A stretch of DNA of 64,000 nucleotides from Paenibacillus sp. XY044 (GTDB taxonomy: Bacteria; Bacillota; Bacilli; Paenibacillales; Paenibacillaceae). Within the stretch, counting starts at the first letter, position 1. The number at the start of each line of letters is the position of its first letter. The notes below the pieces were generated by a model. That model ran no database searches. It was not told where the DNA came from and was given only the letters and a program-made list of their open reading frames with translations. The translations under genes were made by a program, and so were the position numbers. This document shows, in pieces, positions 8,307 through 18,114 of the stretch. The stretch covers positions 1 through 64,000 of the forward strand of contig NZ_NQMO01000003.1 of NCBI RefSeq assembly GCF_002257645.1, read 5' to 3'.

Positions 8307-9650
8307 ATGAAATTTCAAAAAATTCTGATTGCCAACCGCGGTGAAATCGCGGTCCGGATTATCCGGGCCTGCCGCGAACTCGGCATTTCCACCGTTGCGG
8401 TTTACTCGGAGGCGGACAAGGAGGCGCTGCACGTCCGTTTGGCGGATGAGGCATACTGTATCGGTCCTACGCTTTCGAAAGACAGCTACCTGAATTTCAC
8501 CAACATAATGAGCGTAGCCACATTGACGGAGTGCGACGCCGTTCACCCGGGATACGGATTTCTCGCCGAGAATGCCGACTTCGCGGAAATTTGCGAGTCC
8601 TGCAACATTACCTTTATCGGACCTTCGGCCGACGCCATCAACAAGATGGGCGACAAAGCGGTGGCGAAGCAGACGATGAAGAGCGCCGGCGTTCCGGTCA
8701 TTCCGGGTTCCGACGGGCTGGTCGAGGATCTGGATGAAGCGGTCATGATCGGCCGGGACATCGGCTATCCTTTGATTATCAAAGCAACGGCCGGCGGTGG
8801 CGGGAAAGGGATTCGCATCGCAGAGGACGAGCAGGCGCTGATTAAGCAAATTACAGCCGCCCAGCAGGAAGCCCAGAAGGCATTCGGCAACGCCGGCGTT
8901 TATCTGGAGAAATATTTGACCGGCATGAAGCACGTAGAGATTCAAATTATAGCCGACAACCACGGCAACGTCGTTCACCTGGGCGAACGCGACTGCTCGG
9001 TGCAGCGCCGCCGTCAGAAGCTGATCGAGGAAGCGCCTTGTCCGGTGCTGTCACCTGACATTCGTCAGCGAATGGGTGAAGCCGCGGTACGAGCAGCCCT
9101 TGCCGTTAATTATTCCGGTGCAGGCACGCTTGAGTTCCTGCTCGGCAACGACGGTCAGTTCTACTTTATGGAAATGAACACCCGCATCCAGGTGGAGCAT
9201 CCGGTTACTGAAATGGTCACCGGCGTGGATTTGATTAAGGAAATGATTTCGGTCGGCGAAGGGCATCCGTTGTCGTTTAAGCAGGAGGACGTCCAAATTA
9301 ACGGCTGGTCGATCGAGTGCCGCGTCAACGCGGAAGATCCGGACCGCAACTTTATGCCGGCACCGGGCAAAATTCAATTTTACCTGCCTCCGGGCGGTCC
9401 TGGTGTAAGGGTGGACAGTGCGGCCTATCCGGGTTACAGCATTCCCCCGTTCTACGATTCCATGATCGCGAAGCTGATCGTATGGGCGCCGACGCGCCAG
9501 GAGGCGATCGCCAAGATGAAGCGGGCGCTGTCCGAGTTCGTGATTGAGGGCATCCACACCACCATCCCGTTCCATCAGAAGCTGATGGAGCATCCGGTGT
9601 TCAACCGCGGCGATTTTGACATTAAGTTTTTGGAGGAAAACGAAATCTGA
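8307..9650 (+). CDS. accC: Acetyl-CoA carboxylase, biotin carboxylase subunit
   Basis: ATP-grasp enzyme carboxylating biotin on AccB. The 447 residues begin [19 protein letters not shown], the standard N-terminus. The Gly-rich ATP loop [12 protein letters not shown] and the active-site region [18 protein letters not shown] are intact. The start at 8307 lies behind GGAGGAGG; a longer in-frame start at 8289 would place the ribosome site inside the gene. The carboxyltransferase genes accA/accD are not in this window. Confidence 0.96.
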   Translation: MKFQKILIANRGEIAVRIIRACRELGISTVAVYSEADKEALHVRLADEAYCIGPTLSKDSYLNFTNIMSVATLTECDAVHPGYGFLAENADFAEICESCNITFIGPSADAINKMGDKAVAKQTMKSAGVPVIPGSDGLVEDLDEAVMIGRDIGYPLIIKATAGGGGKGIRIAEDEQALIKQITAAQQEAQKAFGNAGVYLEKYLTGMKHVEIQIIADNHGNVVHLGERDCSVQRRRQKLIEEAPCPVLSPDIRQRMGEAAVRAALAVNYSGAGTLEFLLGNDGQFYFMEMNTRIQVEHPVTEMVTGVDLIKEMISVGEGHPLSFKQEDVQINGWSIECRVNAEDPDRNFMPAPGKIQFYLPPGGPGVRVDSAAYPGYSIPPFYDSMIAKLIVWAPTRQEAIAKMKRALSEFVIEGIHTTIPFHQKLMEHPVFNRGDFDIKFLEENEI

Positions 9651-9667
9651 CGCCTGCTTCAGATTGT

Positions 9668-9696
9668 TTGTCATAAAGTTCCCCAAATGGTATAGT
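9668..9696 (+). promoter_or_regulatory. Sigma-A promoter for the Asp23-family operon
   Basis: TTGTCA (9668-9673) and TATAGT (9691-9696) are separated by 17 bases, a near-consensus sigma-A promoter about 75 bases upstream of the Asp23-family gene. Confidence 0.7.
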
Positions 9697-9771
9697 ATGA
9701 ATGATTAGGGGCAATCCTGCTTCCGTCTGAAGCGGTTTTATATATTATCTGAAAGGTGTGTTGATTCAGGG

Positions 9772-10179
9772 ATGAGCACATTACCGAGTGAATTTGAACG
9801 TACGGACATCGGTGAAATTCAAATAGCACCTGAAGTGATTGAAGTCATCGCGGGCCTAGCGACGGTAGAAGTGAAAGGCGTTGCCGGGATGAGCGGTGGA
9901 TTTGCCGGCGGCATTGCCGAGCTGCTTGGCCGCAAAAATTTGTCCAAAGGCGTTAAGGTGGAAGTCGGCCAGCGTGAAGCAGCTGTGGACGTCTCGGTCA
10001 TTATCGAGTACGGAAACCGCCTGCCGGAAGTGGCGACGGAAATCCAGCGCAATGTCAAACGCTCCATCGAAATGATGACAGGCCTTACGGTCATTGAAGT
10101 TAATGTGCATATCCATGATGTTTACTTCAAAAACGCAGAAAGAGCCGAAGACGTTGATTACAGTCAGCGTGTAAAATAA
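9772..10179 (+). CDS. yqhY: Asp23/Gls24 family envelope stress response protein (YqhY)
   Basis: A 135-residue Asp23/Gls24 (DUF322) protein. Characteristic parts are GEIQIAPEVIEVIAGLATVEVKGVAGM at the start and LTVIEVNVHIHDV near the end. In B. subtilis YqhY is encoded between accC and nusB and is linked to control of acetyl-CoA carboxylase; the same neighbour is seen here. It has no membrane segment. The next gene encodes the likely membrane partner AmaP. Confidence 0.92.
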   Translation: MSTLPSEFERTDIGEIQIAPEVIEVIAGLATVEVKGVAGMSGGFAGGIAELLGRKNLSKGVKVEVGQREAAVDVSVIIEYGNRLPEVATEIQRNVKRSIEMMTGLTVIEVNVHIHDVYFKNAERAEDVDYSQRVK

Positions 10180-10198
10180 GAGATTCAATGAGTCACCA

Positions 10199-10229
10199 TA
10201 ACCCCCGACACCTGAAATGTCGAGGGTTT
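10199..10229 (+). terminator. Hairpin between yqhY and amaP
   Basis: AACCCCCGACA (10200-10210) can pair with TGTCGAGGGTT (10218-10228) around a 7-base loop. There is no long U tract, so it may act as a partial terminator or RNA-stabilising element separating yqhY from amaP. Confidence 0.5.
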
Positions 10230-10257
10230 ACTCTAATTTAAGGAGGCTGTGCTGTTC

Positions 10258-10797
10258 GTGGCTAAGATACTGGACAGACTTCTGCTGTTTATATACAGCT
10301 TGAGTATCGGAGTAATATGTGTATTTGCCATCCTCCTCATGAGTGATTTGGTTCCGGCTCCCGATGAACTGCTGAACACAGTCGAGCTTCAGCTGACGGT
10401 CATCGTGGCGGCGGTGATCCTCTTTTTACTCAGTATCCGCTTCTTCTATATCTCGGTCCGCCCGGACAAATCGCATGTTCACTCCATCGATCAGAGGACC
10501 GAATTCGGCGACATCCAGATCTCGGTGGAGACGATTGAGAACCTGTGCCTCAAGGCGGCTTCGCGGGTGCGGGGCGTCAAGGACCTGAAGACCAGGATCC
10601 ATGTGACGGAAGCGGGTCTTGAAATCATGATCCGTGCCGTCGTTGACGGCGATGTGTCCATCCCGTCCTTGACGACCGACGTGCAGAAGCAGGTCCATGA
10701 TCACCTTCAGGAAACGACGGGCATTCCGGTCTCTAACGTGGCGGTATATATAGCGAATGTGGCCCATGCGCCAGTGATTAAGAGTAGAGTGGAATAG
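10258..10797 (+). CDS. amaP: Alkaline shock response membrane anchor protein AmaP
   Basis: AmaP anchors Asp23-type proteins at the membrane in staphylococci. The 179 residues contain two N-terminal membrane helices (about 7-27 and 43-64), then an Asp23-like soluble domain (FGDIQISVETIENLCLKAA, and TTGIPVSNVAVYIANV near the end). GTG at 10258 is chosen over GTG 10249 because AAGGAGG (10240-10246) is only 2 bases from the latter. B. subtilis lacks this gene at the equivalent place. Confidence 0.85.
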   Translation: MAKILDRLLLFIYSLSIGVICVFAILLMSDLVPAPDELLNTVELQLTVIVAAVILFLLSIRFFYISVRPDKSHVHSIDQRTEFGDIQISVETIENLCLKAASRVRGVKDLKTRIHVTEAGLEIMIRAVVDGDVSIPSLTTDVQKQVHDHLQETTGIPVSNVAVYIANVAHAPVIKSRVE

Positions 10798-10812
10798 AGG
10801 TGAATTCTCCGA

Positions 10813-11046
10813 GTGATCTGGAAAGAAATTTGGGAGAGTCACAAAGGACGGATTACCGGTATTGCCGGCGGTATTTTTTTCGGTTTTATTTATTTGTTTG
10901 CGGGTTTTTGGGATATGTTGTTCTTTGCATTGGTAGTGTTCATAGGATATTCTGCCGGTAAGAGAAAGGATCTGCGAATGGATTCCTTTTTCCGCTGGCG
11001 GGAAATGGGTCAGTGGCTCTCTGAGCGCTGGCGCCCGTTCAAATGA
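10813..11046 (+). CDS. DUF2273 family small membrane protein
   Basis: A 77-residue protein with two membrane helices (about 14-30 and 33-48) and a basic C-terminus. It matches DUF2273, which is typically encoded beside Asp23 and AmaP. The start is GTG behind GAGGTGAA, 15 bases after amaP, so the two are likely co-expressed. The exact function is unknown; an accessory role in the Asp23 membrane complex is inferred from context. Confidence 0.82.
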   Translation: MIWKEIWESHKGRITGIAGGIFFGFIYLFAGFWDMLFFALVVFIGYSAGKRKDLRMDSFFRWREMGQWLSERWRPFK

Positions 11047-11130
11047 ACCCGTGATATGCCTTTCTCCGGAAAAAGAGCTGCAGCTTCTTGATGCCCATAT
11101 TCTGGAGATTGACATGCTCACGGTTTTTTT
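11047..11130 (+). terminator. Large nested hairpin terminator before nusB
   Basis: The outer stem CCGTGA (11049-11054) pairs with TCACGG (11118-11123), followed by seven T. Inside, CTCCGGAA (11064-11071) pairs with TTCTGGAG (11100-11107) with one GU pair, and an inner hairpin forms over AAGAGCTGCAGCTTCTT (11073-11089). This is unusually elaborate for a plain terminator. Confidence 0.6.
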
Positions 11131-11208
11131 GTGCGATTTACGATGTTTATTCCCGCGGTGACCCATAATAAGGACAAGAGGAAATTTCAAGGTTCTAGGA
11201 GGAACATG

Positions 11209-11652
11209 ATGAAAAGACGTTTAGCCAGGGAGCTGGTCGTTCAGTGCCTGTATCAAATGGAAATGAACGAAACGACAAGCGAAGAAGCGCTGGAGATGCT
11301 GCTTGAGGATGCCGCCGAGGAGAATGATACCGAGCGGACCATCACCAATGAAGCGGAACTGAAGGAATTTGTGCTGGGACTCGTGAACGGCATTTGGGGC
11401 AGCAAAAGAGCGGTGGACGACCTGCTGGAAAATTATTTGAAAGGCTGGCAAATGAGCCGCCTCTCCAAGGTAGACCGCCAAATCCTGCGCCTCGCTGCTT
11501 ATGAAATGCTATACCGCGACGACGTGCCGGCCAAAGTTGCCGTCAACGAGGCGATCGAGCTGGCAAAGCATTTCGGAACAGAGGACTCGGGCAAGTTTGT
11601 CAACGGAGTTCTGGGGAACATGATCCGCGAGCTGGATCAATTGAAGTCATAG
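11209..11652 (+). CDS. nusB: Transcription antitermination factor NusB
   Basis: NusB binds boxA RNA with S10 in rRNA antitermination. The 147-residue protein begins MKRRLARELVVQCLYQMEM and contains the family blocks KVDRQILRLAAYEMLYRDDVPAKVAVNEAIELAK and KFVNGVLG. The frame is open upstream to 11131, but AGGAGG (11197-11202) sits just before the double ATG at 11206/11209. First gene of a nusB-folD-xseA-xseB-ispA group. Confidence 0.95.
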   Translation: MKRRLARELVVQCLYQMEMNETTSEEALEMLLEDAAEENDTERTITNEAELKEFVLGLVNGIWGSKRAVDDLLENYLKGWQMSRLSKVDRQILRLAAYEMLYRDDVPAKVAVNEAIELAKHFGTEDSGKFVNGVLGNMIRELDQLKS

Positions 11653-11718
11653 TAAGCTTGAATAGGACGTCTCAGCCGTCCGCTTTGCCAATTCCAAACA
11701 TAGGGGAGAGAGAGCGAC

Positions 11719-12576
11719 ATGACAGCATCTATTATCAGTGGAAAACAGGTTTCTGAAGATATCCGGGCGGGGATCGCCGCCAAAGTCAAGGAGCTGGCCG
11801 CCAAAGGCGTTACTCCGGGACTGGCCGTTGTGCTGGTAGGAGAGGACCCGGCTTCCCAAGTCTATGTGCGAAACAAGGAAAAAGCCTGCCACGATCTCGG
11901 ATACTATTCAGAGGTACACCGGCTGCCGGCCACAACCACCCAGGAAGATTTGCTTGCTTTGGTGGACAAGCTGAATAAGCAGGATACCATCGACGGCATT
12001 CTCGTCCAGCTGCCGCTTCCTGGACACATTGACGAAAAGGCCGTCGTTAACGCGATCGCCGTAGACAAGGACGTGGACGGGTTCCACCCGGTAAATGTCG
12101 GCAACCTTGTCATCGGAGACGACAGCCTGCTTCCATGCACGCCGGCAGGCGTCATTGAGCTGATCAAGCGTACGGGCTTAGAGCTGGCCGGTAAGCATGC
12201 TGTTGTCATCGGACGCAGCAATATCGTCGGCAAGCCGGTTTCACTGCTGCTTCAACGGGAGAATGCGACCGTGACGATGTGTCACTCCCGGACGATCGGT
12301 ATGGCGGACATCGCGCGGCAGGCTGATATTTTGGTCGTTGCGATCGGACGGGCCAATTTCATTGATGCGAGCTATGTCAAACCGGGTGCCGTAGTCATCG
12401 ACGTGGGCATGAACCGGCTGGATACCGGCAAGCTGGCCGGAGACGTCGATTTTGAAAGCGTCAAGGAAGTATCGGGCCCGATTACGCCGGTGCCTGGAGG
12501 CGTTGGACCGATGACGATTACGATGCTGATGCAGAACACCCTGATCGCGGCCAAACGGCATCACGGATTGGCTTAA
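11719..12576 (+). CDS. folD: Methylenetetrahydrofolate dehydrogenase/cyclohydrolase FolD
   Basis: Bifunctional enzyme interconverting 5,10-methylene-, methenyl- and 10-formyl-THF in one-carbon metabolism. The 285 residues contain the signature [18 protein letters not shown] with catalytic Lys, the QLPLPGH segment, the NADP-binding [17 protein letters not shown], and [14 protein letters not shown]. The start is ATG behind GGGGAGAGAG. Confidence 0.97.
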   Translation: MTASIISGKQVSEDIRAGIAAKVKELAAKGVTPGLAVVLVGEDPASQVYVRNKEKACHDLGYYSEVHRLPATTTQEDLLALVDKLNKQDTIDGILVQLPLPGHIDEKAVVNAIAVDKDVDGFHPVNVGNLVIGDDSLLPCTPAGVIELIKRTGLELAGKHAVVIGRSNIVGKPVSLLLQRENATVTMCHSRTIGMADIARQADILVVAIGRANFIDASYVKPGAVVIDVGMNRLDTGKLAGDVDFESVKEVSGPITPVPGGVGPMTITMLMQNTLIAAKRHHGLA

Positions 12577-12589
12577 CGGAGCTGATGCT

Positions 12590-13954
12590 ATGGAGCCACA
12601 GCGTATTTTTTCAATCAAGGACTTAAACCGATACATCCGGATGAAGATGGATTCCGACAGCCTGCTCTCCGACGTCTGGATCCGGGGCGAAATATCGAAC
12701 TTTACCCATCATTCCAGCGGGCATATGTACTTCACGCTCAAGGATGAGGGGAGCCGCATCAAAGCGATTATGTTCGCCTCCCACAACCAGCGGCTGCCGT
12801 TTCGCCCTAAGGAAGGCTCAAGGGTCATCGCGAGAGGAAACGTGACGGTATACGAGCGGGACGGACAGTACCAATTTTATGCCACCCAAATGCAGCCTGA
12901 CGGGATCGGCAGCCTGTATCTGGCTTATGAGCAGCTGAAGGAAAAGTTGGAGAAAGAAGGCTTGTTTGCAGCAGACCGCAAGCGGCCGATTCCGGAGTTT
13001 CCGGAGACGATCGGCGTCATTACATCACCGACCGGCGCGGCCGTACGCGACATTATGACTACGCTGGAACGGCGTTACCCGCGGGCCCGGATCGTTCTCG
13101 CTCCCGTCTTGGTTCAAGGGAAAGGGGCCGCTCCCTCCATCGTGAAGGCCATTCGGATGATGAACGAGCTGGATGAAGCGGACGTGCTGATCGTCGGCCG
13201 CGGCGGCGGATCGCTGGAGGAGCTGTGGGCATTTAACGAAGAAGCGGTCGCGCGGGCGATCCGAGCTTCGCATATTCCGGTCATTTCGGCCGTCGGGCAC
13301 GAAACGGACTTCACCATCGCGGACTTCGCCGCAGACCTAAGGGCGGCGACTCCGACCGCGGCCGCAGAGCTGGCCGTGCCGCATGCTGGCGAGCTGAAGG
13401 CGCGGCTGCAGCAGCGGGAACGGCTGCTGCTGCAGCTCCTTCAGCAGCGGGTGAAGCGCAGCCGCCAGCAGCTGGCGGCACTGCAGCGCTCGCCCGTGCT
13501 GCTGCATCCGCGGCGCTACATGCTGCAGCATGCGGAGCGCCTGGATATGCTGCGCCAGCGGCTCAGCGGCAACTTGCGTTCCCGGGTTCAACTGAACCGG
13601 GAAAAGAGAAGCCGCATGTACCATGCGCTGATGCGGTACAATCCGCAGGAGCAGCTGAACGGGGCCCTGAACCGCAACGAGGCGGCGCGCCGGCAGCTCC
13701 TTCAGTCGATGCAGAACATGTTGAAAGACAAGAAATCCCAGCTCTCTTCCGGCGTGCGCCATTTGGACGCCCTCAGTCCGCTAAAAGTTATGGCCCGCGG
13801 TTACAGCCTCGTCTACGACGAGCAGGAGACGCGTTTAATTAAATCGATCAATGAGGTACAGCCTGGCGATGTGGTCCATATTAAAGTGAACGACGGCCAG
13901 TTATCCTGCCAGGTATGGGAACTGAAGGAGGATGGACAGGAACATGGGGAATGA
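12590..13954 (+). CDS. xseA: Exodeoxyribonuclease VII large subunit
   Basis: Large subunit of the single-strand DNA exonuclease ExoVII. The N-terminal OB-fold (SDVWIRGEISNFTHHSSGHMYF), the catalytic central domain with GVITSPTGAAVRDI and VGRGGGSLEELWAFNEE, and a long basic coiled coil (about 260-400) are all present. The length of 454 is usual. It overlaps the downstream xseB by 11 bases. Confidence 0.96.
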   Translation: MEPQRIFSIKDLNRYIRMKMDSDSLLSDVWIRGEISNFTHHSSGHMYFTLKDEGSRIKAIMFASHNQRLPFRPKEGSRVIARGNVTVYERDGQYQFYATQMQPDGIGSLYLAYEQLKEKLEKEGLFAADRKRPIPEFPETIGVITSPTGAAVRDIMTTLERRYPRARIVLAPVLVQGKGAAPSIVKAIRMMNELDEADVLIVGRGGGSLEELWAFNEEAVARAIRASHIPVISAVGHETDFTIADFAADLRAATPTAAAELAVPHAGELKARLQQRERLLLQLLQQRVKRSRQQLAALQRSPVLLHPRRYMLQHAERLDMLRQRLSGNLRSRVQLNREKRSRMYHALMRYNPQEQLNGALNRNEAARRQLLQSMQNMLKDKKSQLSSGVRHLDALSPLKVMARGYSLVYDEQETRLIKSINEVQPGDVVHIKVNDGQLSCQVWELKEDGQEHGE

Positions 13955-14207
13955 AAAAGAGCTCAGCTTTGAAGACGCGATGATTCAGCTCGAGGATATC
14001 GTCGGCGAACTGGAGCACGGCGACGTTCCGCTCGAAAAGGCGATCGAGCTGTTCCAGCAGGGAATGAAGCTGTCGCAGCTGTGCGGGCAGAAGCTTGAAC
14101 AGGTGGAACGCAAAATCGAGATGATCGTCGAAGAGGACGGGGAGCTTCGCAAGAAGCCGTTCGGCGGCGGGCAGCTCGACCAGGGCGGCGGTGAAGTTTT
14201 TGAGTAA
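13944..14207 (+). CDS. xseB: Exodeoxyribonuclease VII small subunit
   Basis: An 87-residue helical small subunit of ExoVII: LSFEDAMIQLEDIVGELEHGDVPLEKAIELFQQGM is the typical coiled-coil hairpin. ATG 13944 is preferred because the ribosome site AAGGAGG (13925-13931) touches the earlier ATG 13932. The C-terminal tail (GGGQLDQGGGEVFE) is low complexity. It overlaps ispA. Confidence 0.93.
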   Translation: MGNEKELSFEDAMIQLEDIVGELEHGDVPLEKAIELFQQGMKLSQLCGQKLEQVERKIEMIVEEDGELRKKPFGGGQLDQGGGEVFE

Positions 14208-15105
14208 CCGGGTTTCGTTCCAGGAATACATGCAGCAGATTTCCGAAAAAGTAACCGCCTCCTTGGAGGACAGCCTGCCGCATCATTGGCAGGTTCCTTC
14301 ATCTTTAAAGGAATCCATGACGTATTCCTTGATGGCCGGAGGAAAGCGGCTCCGTCCGCTGCTGGTGGTTGCGGCCTGCGAAGCGCTTGGAGGCAACGCG
14401 GAGGCTGCCCTTGATGCAGCTTCCGCCGTGGAAATGGTGCATACGTATTCGCTCATCCATGATGATTTGCCTGCAATGGATAATGATGACTACCGCCGAG
14501 GCAAACTGACCAATCATAAAGTATATGGCGAAGCAACCGCCATCCTGGCAGGAGACGCCCTGCTGACGCATGCTTTTTATACGATCGCCCGCATCGCGGC
14601 AAAACACGGCATCGATGCGAACCCGATTCTGGCCATCGTGCAGGACCTTGCGGAAATGGCCGGTCCAAGAGGCATGGTCGGCGGACAGGCGGCCGATATG
14701 GAAGGCGAGCAGGGAGTCACGAATCTGGAGCATCTTCAGTATATTCACCAGCACAAGACGGGCGACCTGATCATCTTCTCGCTGCTGGCCGGCGGACGGA
14801 TTGCGGGAGGCTCGGACGCCGATTTAGAAGCGCTGCGAACGTTTGGCAGCCGGCTTGGACTCGCCTTTCAAATCCAGGACGATATTCTTGATCTGGTTGG
14901 AGACGAGGCAAAACTGGGTAAGAAGACACAGAGCGACATTAAGCAGGAGAAGGTGACATATCCTTATTTTATCGGGTTGGAGGCTTCGCAGAAGCAGGTG
15001 GAGTCATTGACACGGGAAGCCAAGGCGGCTGTTTTGGAGGCTGGTTTTCAGGAACCGGGCCGCCTGCTGGAAATCGCCGATTATTTAATGCACAGAGATC
15101 ATTAG
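14191..15105 (+). CDS. ispA: Farnesyl diphosphate synthase (IspA family)
   Basis: Prenyltransferase condensing IPP with DMAPP/GPP in the isoprenoid pathway. The first Asp-rich motif HDDLPAMDNDD and the second QIQDDILD are intact, as is GGKRLRP. The 304-residue frame starts at GTG 14191, overlapping xseB; a TTG at 14200 is an alternative. It pairs functionally with dxs downstream. Confidence 0.94.
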   Translation: MKFLSNRVSFQEYMQQISEKVTASLEDSLPHHWQVPSSLKESMTYSLMAGGKRLRPLLVVAACEALGGNAEAALDAASAVEMVHTYSLIHDDLPAMDNDDYRRGKLTNHKVYGEATAILAGDALLTHAFYTIARIAAKHGIDANPILAIVQDLAEMAGPRGMVGGQAADMEGEQGVTNLEHLQYIHQHKTGDLIIFSLLAGGRIAGGSDADLEALRTFGSRLGLAFQIQDDILDLVGDEAKLGKKTQSDIKQEKVTYPYFIGLEASQKQVESLTREAKAAVLEAGFQEPGRLLEIADYLMHRDH

Positions 15106-15137
15106 CGTATGATGCTTTATGTACGATGGGCATTTTA

Positions 15138-15146
15138 TGATATAAT
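15138..15146 (+). promoter_or_regulatory. Extended -10 promoter for dxs
   Basis: TGATATAAT with TATAAT at 15141-15146 forms an extended -10 sigma-A element about 78 bases before the dxs start. The -35 is weak. Confidence 0.5.
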
Positions 15147-15223
15147 GGCGAAAAGAATCTAATCATGGAAGAATGTCATGGATAAACATATAACTAATTA
15201 CGAAGGAAAGCGGGGAGATTGCC

Positions 15224-17131
15224 GTGCTGCTTCCACAAATTAACGAGCCAGGACAATTGAAATCACTATCGGTTGACGAGCTCACTTCTCTGGCGGCCGA
15301 AATCCGTCAATTTCTGATTGAGAAGCTGTCTGTCACCGGGGGGCATCTCGCATCAAATCTGGGAGTGGTGGAACTCACGCTGGCCCTGCACTATTGCTAC
15401 AACAGCCCGCGCGATAAATTTATTTTTGATGTAGGGCATCAGGCCTACGTTCATAAAATGCTGACGGGCCGGATGGACCAGTTTGATACGCTGCGGAAGT
15501 ACAAGGGGCTTTGCGGCTTTGTCAAACGCAACGAAAGTGAGCATGACGTCTGGGAAGCCGGGCATAGCAGCACTTCTCTGTCTGCTGCGATCGGCATGGC
15601 CGTGGCCAGGGACTTAAAAGGAGAAAACAACAAGGTGATCGCCATGATCGGGGACGGTGCCCTCACCGGCGGGATGGCTTTCGAAGCCTTGAACCATATC
15701 GGACATGAACAGAAGGACCTGATGGTCATTCTGAACGACAACGAAATGTCGATTGCGCCGAACGTCGGCGCCATGCATAACTATTTAAGCAAAATCCGCT
15801 CGGACCGCCATTATTTGCGCGCGAAAGACGAGCTTGAGATCATGCTGAAGAAAATTCCGGCGATTGGCGGCATGCTGGCCAAGACCGGCTCCAGGCTGAA
15901 GGAAAGCCTGAAATACATGATGGTTCCCGGCGTGCTGTTCGAAGAGCTGGGCTTAACCTATCTCGGACCGGTGGACGGCCATGATATCCACAAGCTGATC
16001 GAAACATTCAAGCAGGCTGATAACGTGCGCGGACCGGTATTCGTGCATGTCCTTACCACCAAAGGCAAAGGATATAAACCCGCAGAGGCGGATTCATATA
16101 AATGGCATGGGATTACACCGTACAAAATCGAATCAGGGCAGGTGCTCAAATCGGTAGGCAATCCGATGTACACCGACGTGTTCGGCCAGACGCTAATCGA
16201 GCTTGGAGAACAGGATCCTCGGATCATCGCTGTCACGCCTGCAATGCCCAAAGGCTCTGGTCTCGTTCCGTTCAGCGAACGGTTTCCGGACCGCATGATC
16301 GACGTCGGTATTGCGGAGCAGCACGCGGCAACCATGTGCGCCGCATTGGCTATGGAGGGAATGAAGCCGGTGTTCGCCGTCTATTCCACCTTCATGCAGC
16401 GAGCGTATGACCAGATCGTTCACGATATTTGCCGCCACAATGCCAACGTCATGTTCGCGATCGACCGAGCTGGCTTCGTTGGGGATGACGGCGAGACGCA
16501 TCAGGGCGTATTTGACATCGCGTTTATGCGCCATATTCCGAACATGGTCATGATGATGCCGAAGGATGAAAACGAGCTGAGACATATGATGAAGACCGCC
16601 CTGGAATATAACGACGGACCGATTGCTTTCCGCTACCCGCGGATCAACGGTCTGGGGGTTCATTTGGACGAGGAACTTGTACCGATTCCGATCGGCAAAT
16701 GGGAAACCGTCCGCGATGGGGAAGGTTACGCCGTTCTCGCCTGCGGCCCGATGGTTCAAGTTGCGCTTGAGGCAGCCGACCAGCTGAAGCGGGAAGGCAT
16801 TCACCTAAGGGTAGTCAACGCCCGGTTTATGAAGCCGCTGGATGAAGAATTGCTGACGGAACTTGCCGAGAGCAACACGAATATGGTGGTGCTCGAAGAG
16901 ACAAGCGAAGCGGGCAGCTTGGGCAGCGCCGTACTGGAGTTTTATGCTTCAAGACATATTTTTGACACGAAAGTGTCCTTGATGGGTGTGCCGGACCGTT
17001 TTATCGAGCATGGCAGCGTGAAAGAGCAGCGGGAGGAGACCGGTCTTACGGCAGCAGGAGTGGTCGACGAAATCAAGAAGCTGATGTCCCTGCATCCTTT
17101 CGAGATCGGCAAAACCCAGTTTCCATCCTAA
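15224..17131 (+). CDS. dxs: 1-deoxy-D-xylulose-5-phosphate synthase
   Basis: Thiamine-diphosphate enzyme making DXP from pyruvate and glyceraldehyde-3-phosphate, the first step of the MEP pathway. The 635 residues contain the ThDP motif [15 protein letters not shown]...LNDNEMSI, the transketolase centre with [20 protein letters not shown] and [18 protein letters not shown]. The start is GTG 15224 behind GCGGGGAG. It has its own likely promoter, so dxs-tlyA may be a separate transcript. Confidence 0.97.
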   Translation: MLLPQINEPGQLKSLSVDELTSLAAEIRQFLIEKLSVTGGHLASNLGVVELTLALHYCYNSPRDKFIFDVGHQAYVHKMLTGRMDQFDTLRKYKGLCGFVKRNESEHDVWEAGHSSTSLSAAIGMAVARDLKGENNKVIAMIGDGALTGGMAFEALNHIGHEQKDLMVILNDNEMSIAPNVGAMHNYLSKIRSDRHYLRAKDELEIMLKKIPAIGGMLAKTGSRLKESLKYMMVPGVLFEELGLTYLGPVDGHDIHKLIETFKQADNVRGPVFVHVLTTKGKGYKPAEADSYKWHGITPYKIESGQVLKSVGNPMYTDVFGQTLIELGEQDPRIIAVTPAMPKGSGLVPFSERFPDRMIDVGIAEQHAATMCAALAMEGMKPVFAVYSTFMQRAYDQIVHDICRHNANVMFAIDRAGFVGDDGETHQGVFDIAFMRHIPNMVMMMPKDENELRHMMKTALEYNDGPIAFRYPRINGLGVHLDEELVPIPIGKWETVRDGEGYAVLACGPMVQVALEAADQLKREGIHLRVVNARFMKPLDEELLTELAESNTNMVVLEETSEAGSLGSAVLEFYASRHIFDTKVSLMGVPDRFIEHGSVKEQREETGLTAAGVVDEIKKLMSLHPFEIGKTQFPS

Positions 17132-17165
17132 TGGATGAACGAGATCGCCGTGCAGTCAGGAGATT

Positions 17166-18026
17166 ATGATGAATTTGCCTAAAGAACGAATCGACGTCCT
17201 GCTCGTTGAGCAGGGCTTTTATGAGAGCCGGGAAAAAGCCAAAGCGGCAATTATGGCCGGTCTGGTCTTAGCGGCAGAAGAACGCGTCGAAAAAGCGGGA
17301 ACGAAAATTCCGCGGGATACGCCGCTTAGAGTTAAGGGAGCGGTGCATCCGTACGTCAGCCGCGGCGGCTTGAAGCTGGAGAAGGCGCTCCGCACCTTCG
17401 GGATCGATCTGACCGGCAGAACGATGCTGGATATCGGGTCTTCCACCGGCGGCTTTACCGATTGCGCCCTGCAGAACGGAGCCGCCTATGTGTATGCCAT
17501 TGATGTCGGCTACAATCAGCTGGACTGGTCGCTGCGGAATGACGAGCGGGTAAACGTAATGGAACGGACCAACTTCCGTTATATGACGCCCGAGGATCTG
17601 AATGGTCCTGCCCCGGATTTTGCCAGCATCGACGTATCCTTCATTTCACTGCGCATTATTCTGCCTCCGCTGATGGCGCTTCTGAACAAACCGGCAGACG
17701 TGGCCGCGCTGATTAAGCCGCAGTTTGAAGCCGGAAGGGAAAAGGTCGGGAAATCCGGAGTCGTGCGGGAACCCGAGGTTCACCGCGAGGTGCTGCTGAA
17801 TGTGCTTACCTTTGCCGCGGAAGTAGGCTTTGTTCTAAACGGATTAACATTCTCGCCGATCACCGGAGGCGAAGGGAACATCGAATTTCTCGCTCATTGG
17901 CATGTGCCGGCGAGCCCTTCGGATGCAGCAGGACAACCTGTGACGGACGAAGAGCTGCAGGGTTTGGTTTCTGATGTAGTTGCGCAAGCACGCCATACGT
18001 TTACAGGGAACTCATCCAAGGGATGA
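17166..18026 (+). CDS. tlyA: TlyA family rRNA (cytidine-2'-O)-methyltransferase / hemolysin-like protein
   Basis: An N-terminal S4 RNA-binding domain (ERIDVLLVEQGFYESREKAKAAIMAG) is followed by an FtsJ-like SAM methyltransferase domain (LDIGSSTGGFTDCAL, about 94-108). TlyA homologues 2'-O-methylate rRNA cytidines; B. subtilis YqxC is the counterpart at the same position. 286 residues, ATG 17166 behind CAGGAGATT. The last codons form the ascending arm of a terminator. Confidence 0.93.
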   Translation: MMNLPKERIDVLLVEQGFYESREKAKAAIMAGLVLAAEERVEKAGTKIPRDTPLRVKGAVHPYVSRGGLKLEKALRTFGIDLTGRTMLDIGSSTGGFTDCALQNGAAYVYAIDVGYNQLDWSLRNDERVNVMERTNFRYMTPEDLNGPAPDFASIDVSFISLRIILPPLMALLNKPADVAALIKPQFEAGREKVGKSGVVREPEVHREVLLNVLTFAAEVGFVLNGLTFSPITGGEGNIEFLAHWHVPASPSDAAGQPVTDEELQGLVSDVVAQARHTFTGNSSKG

Positions 18027-18035
18027 GTTCTTTTT
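18008..18035 (+). terminator. Rho-independent terminator of dxs-tlyA
   Basis: GAACTCATCC (18008-18017), loop AAG, GGATGAGTTC (18021-18030), then TTTTT. The hairpin overlaps the tlyA stop codon. Confidence 0.9.
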
Positions 18036-18040
18036 GTAGC

Positions 18041-18077
18041 TATAAGGAAGTAGAAGCTTCGAGGCGACTTCCTTATA
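18041..18077. repeat. 11-bp perfect inverted repeat
   Basis: TATAAGGAAGT (18041-18051) and ACTTCCTTATA (18067-18077) are perfect inverted copies with a 15-base spacer that contains GAAGCTTC. There is no adjacent T run on the plus strand. The role is unknown; it lies just past the tlyA terminator. Confidence 0.6.
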
Positions 18078-18092
18078 TAGCAAGAAAAACTT

Positions 18093-18114
18093 CCGCTAAA
18101 TGCGGTCTGGCTTC
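18093..18114. repeat. Dispersed hairpin repeat, copy A
   Basis: CCGCTAAATGCGG followed by TCTGGCTTC. Nearly the same string occurs at 23543-23565. Read on the reverse strand it is a short CCGC-GCGG hairpin followed by AAG and TTTTT, so it resembles a reverse-oriented terminator. Confidence 0.5.

Noticed and set aside
8151..8978. 275-residue reverse ORF opposite accB-accC
   Set aside because: A shadow of codon bias in accC; no motif and no ribosome site.
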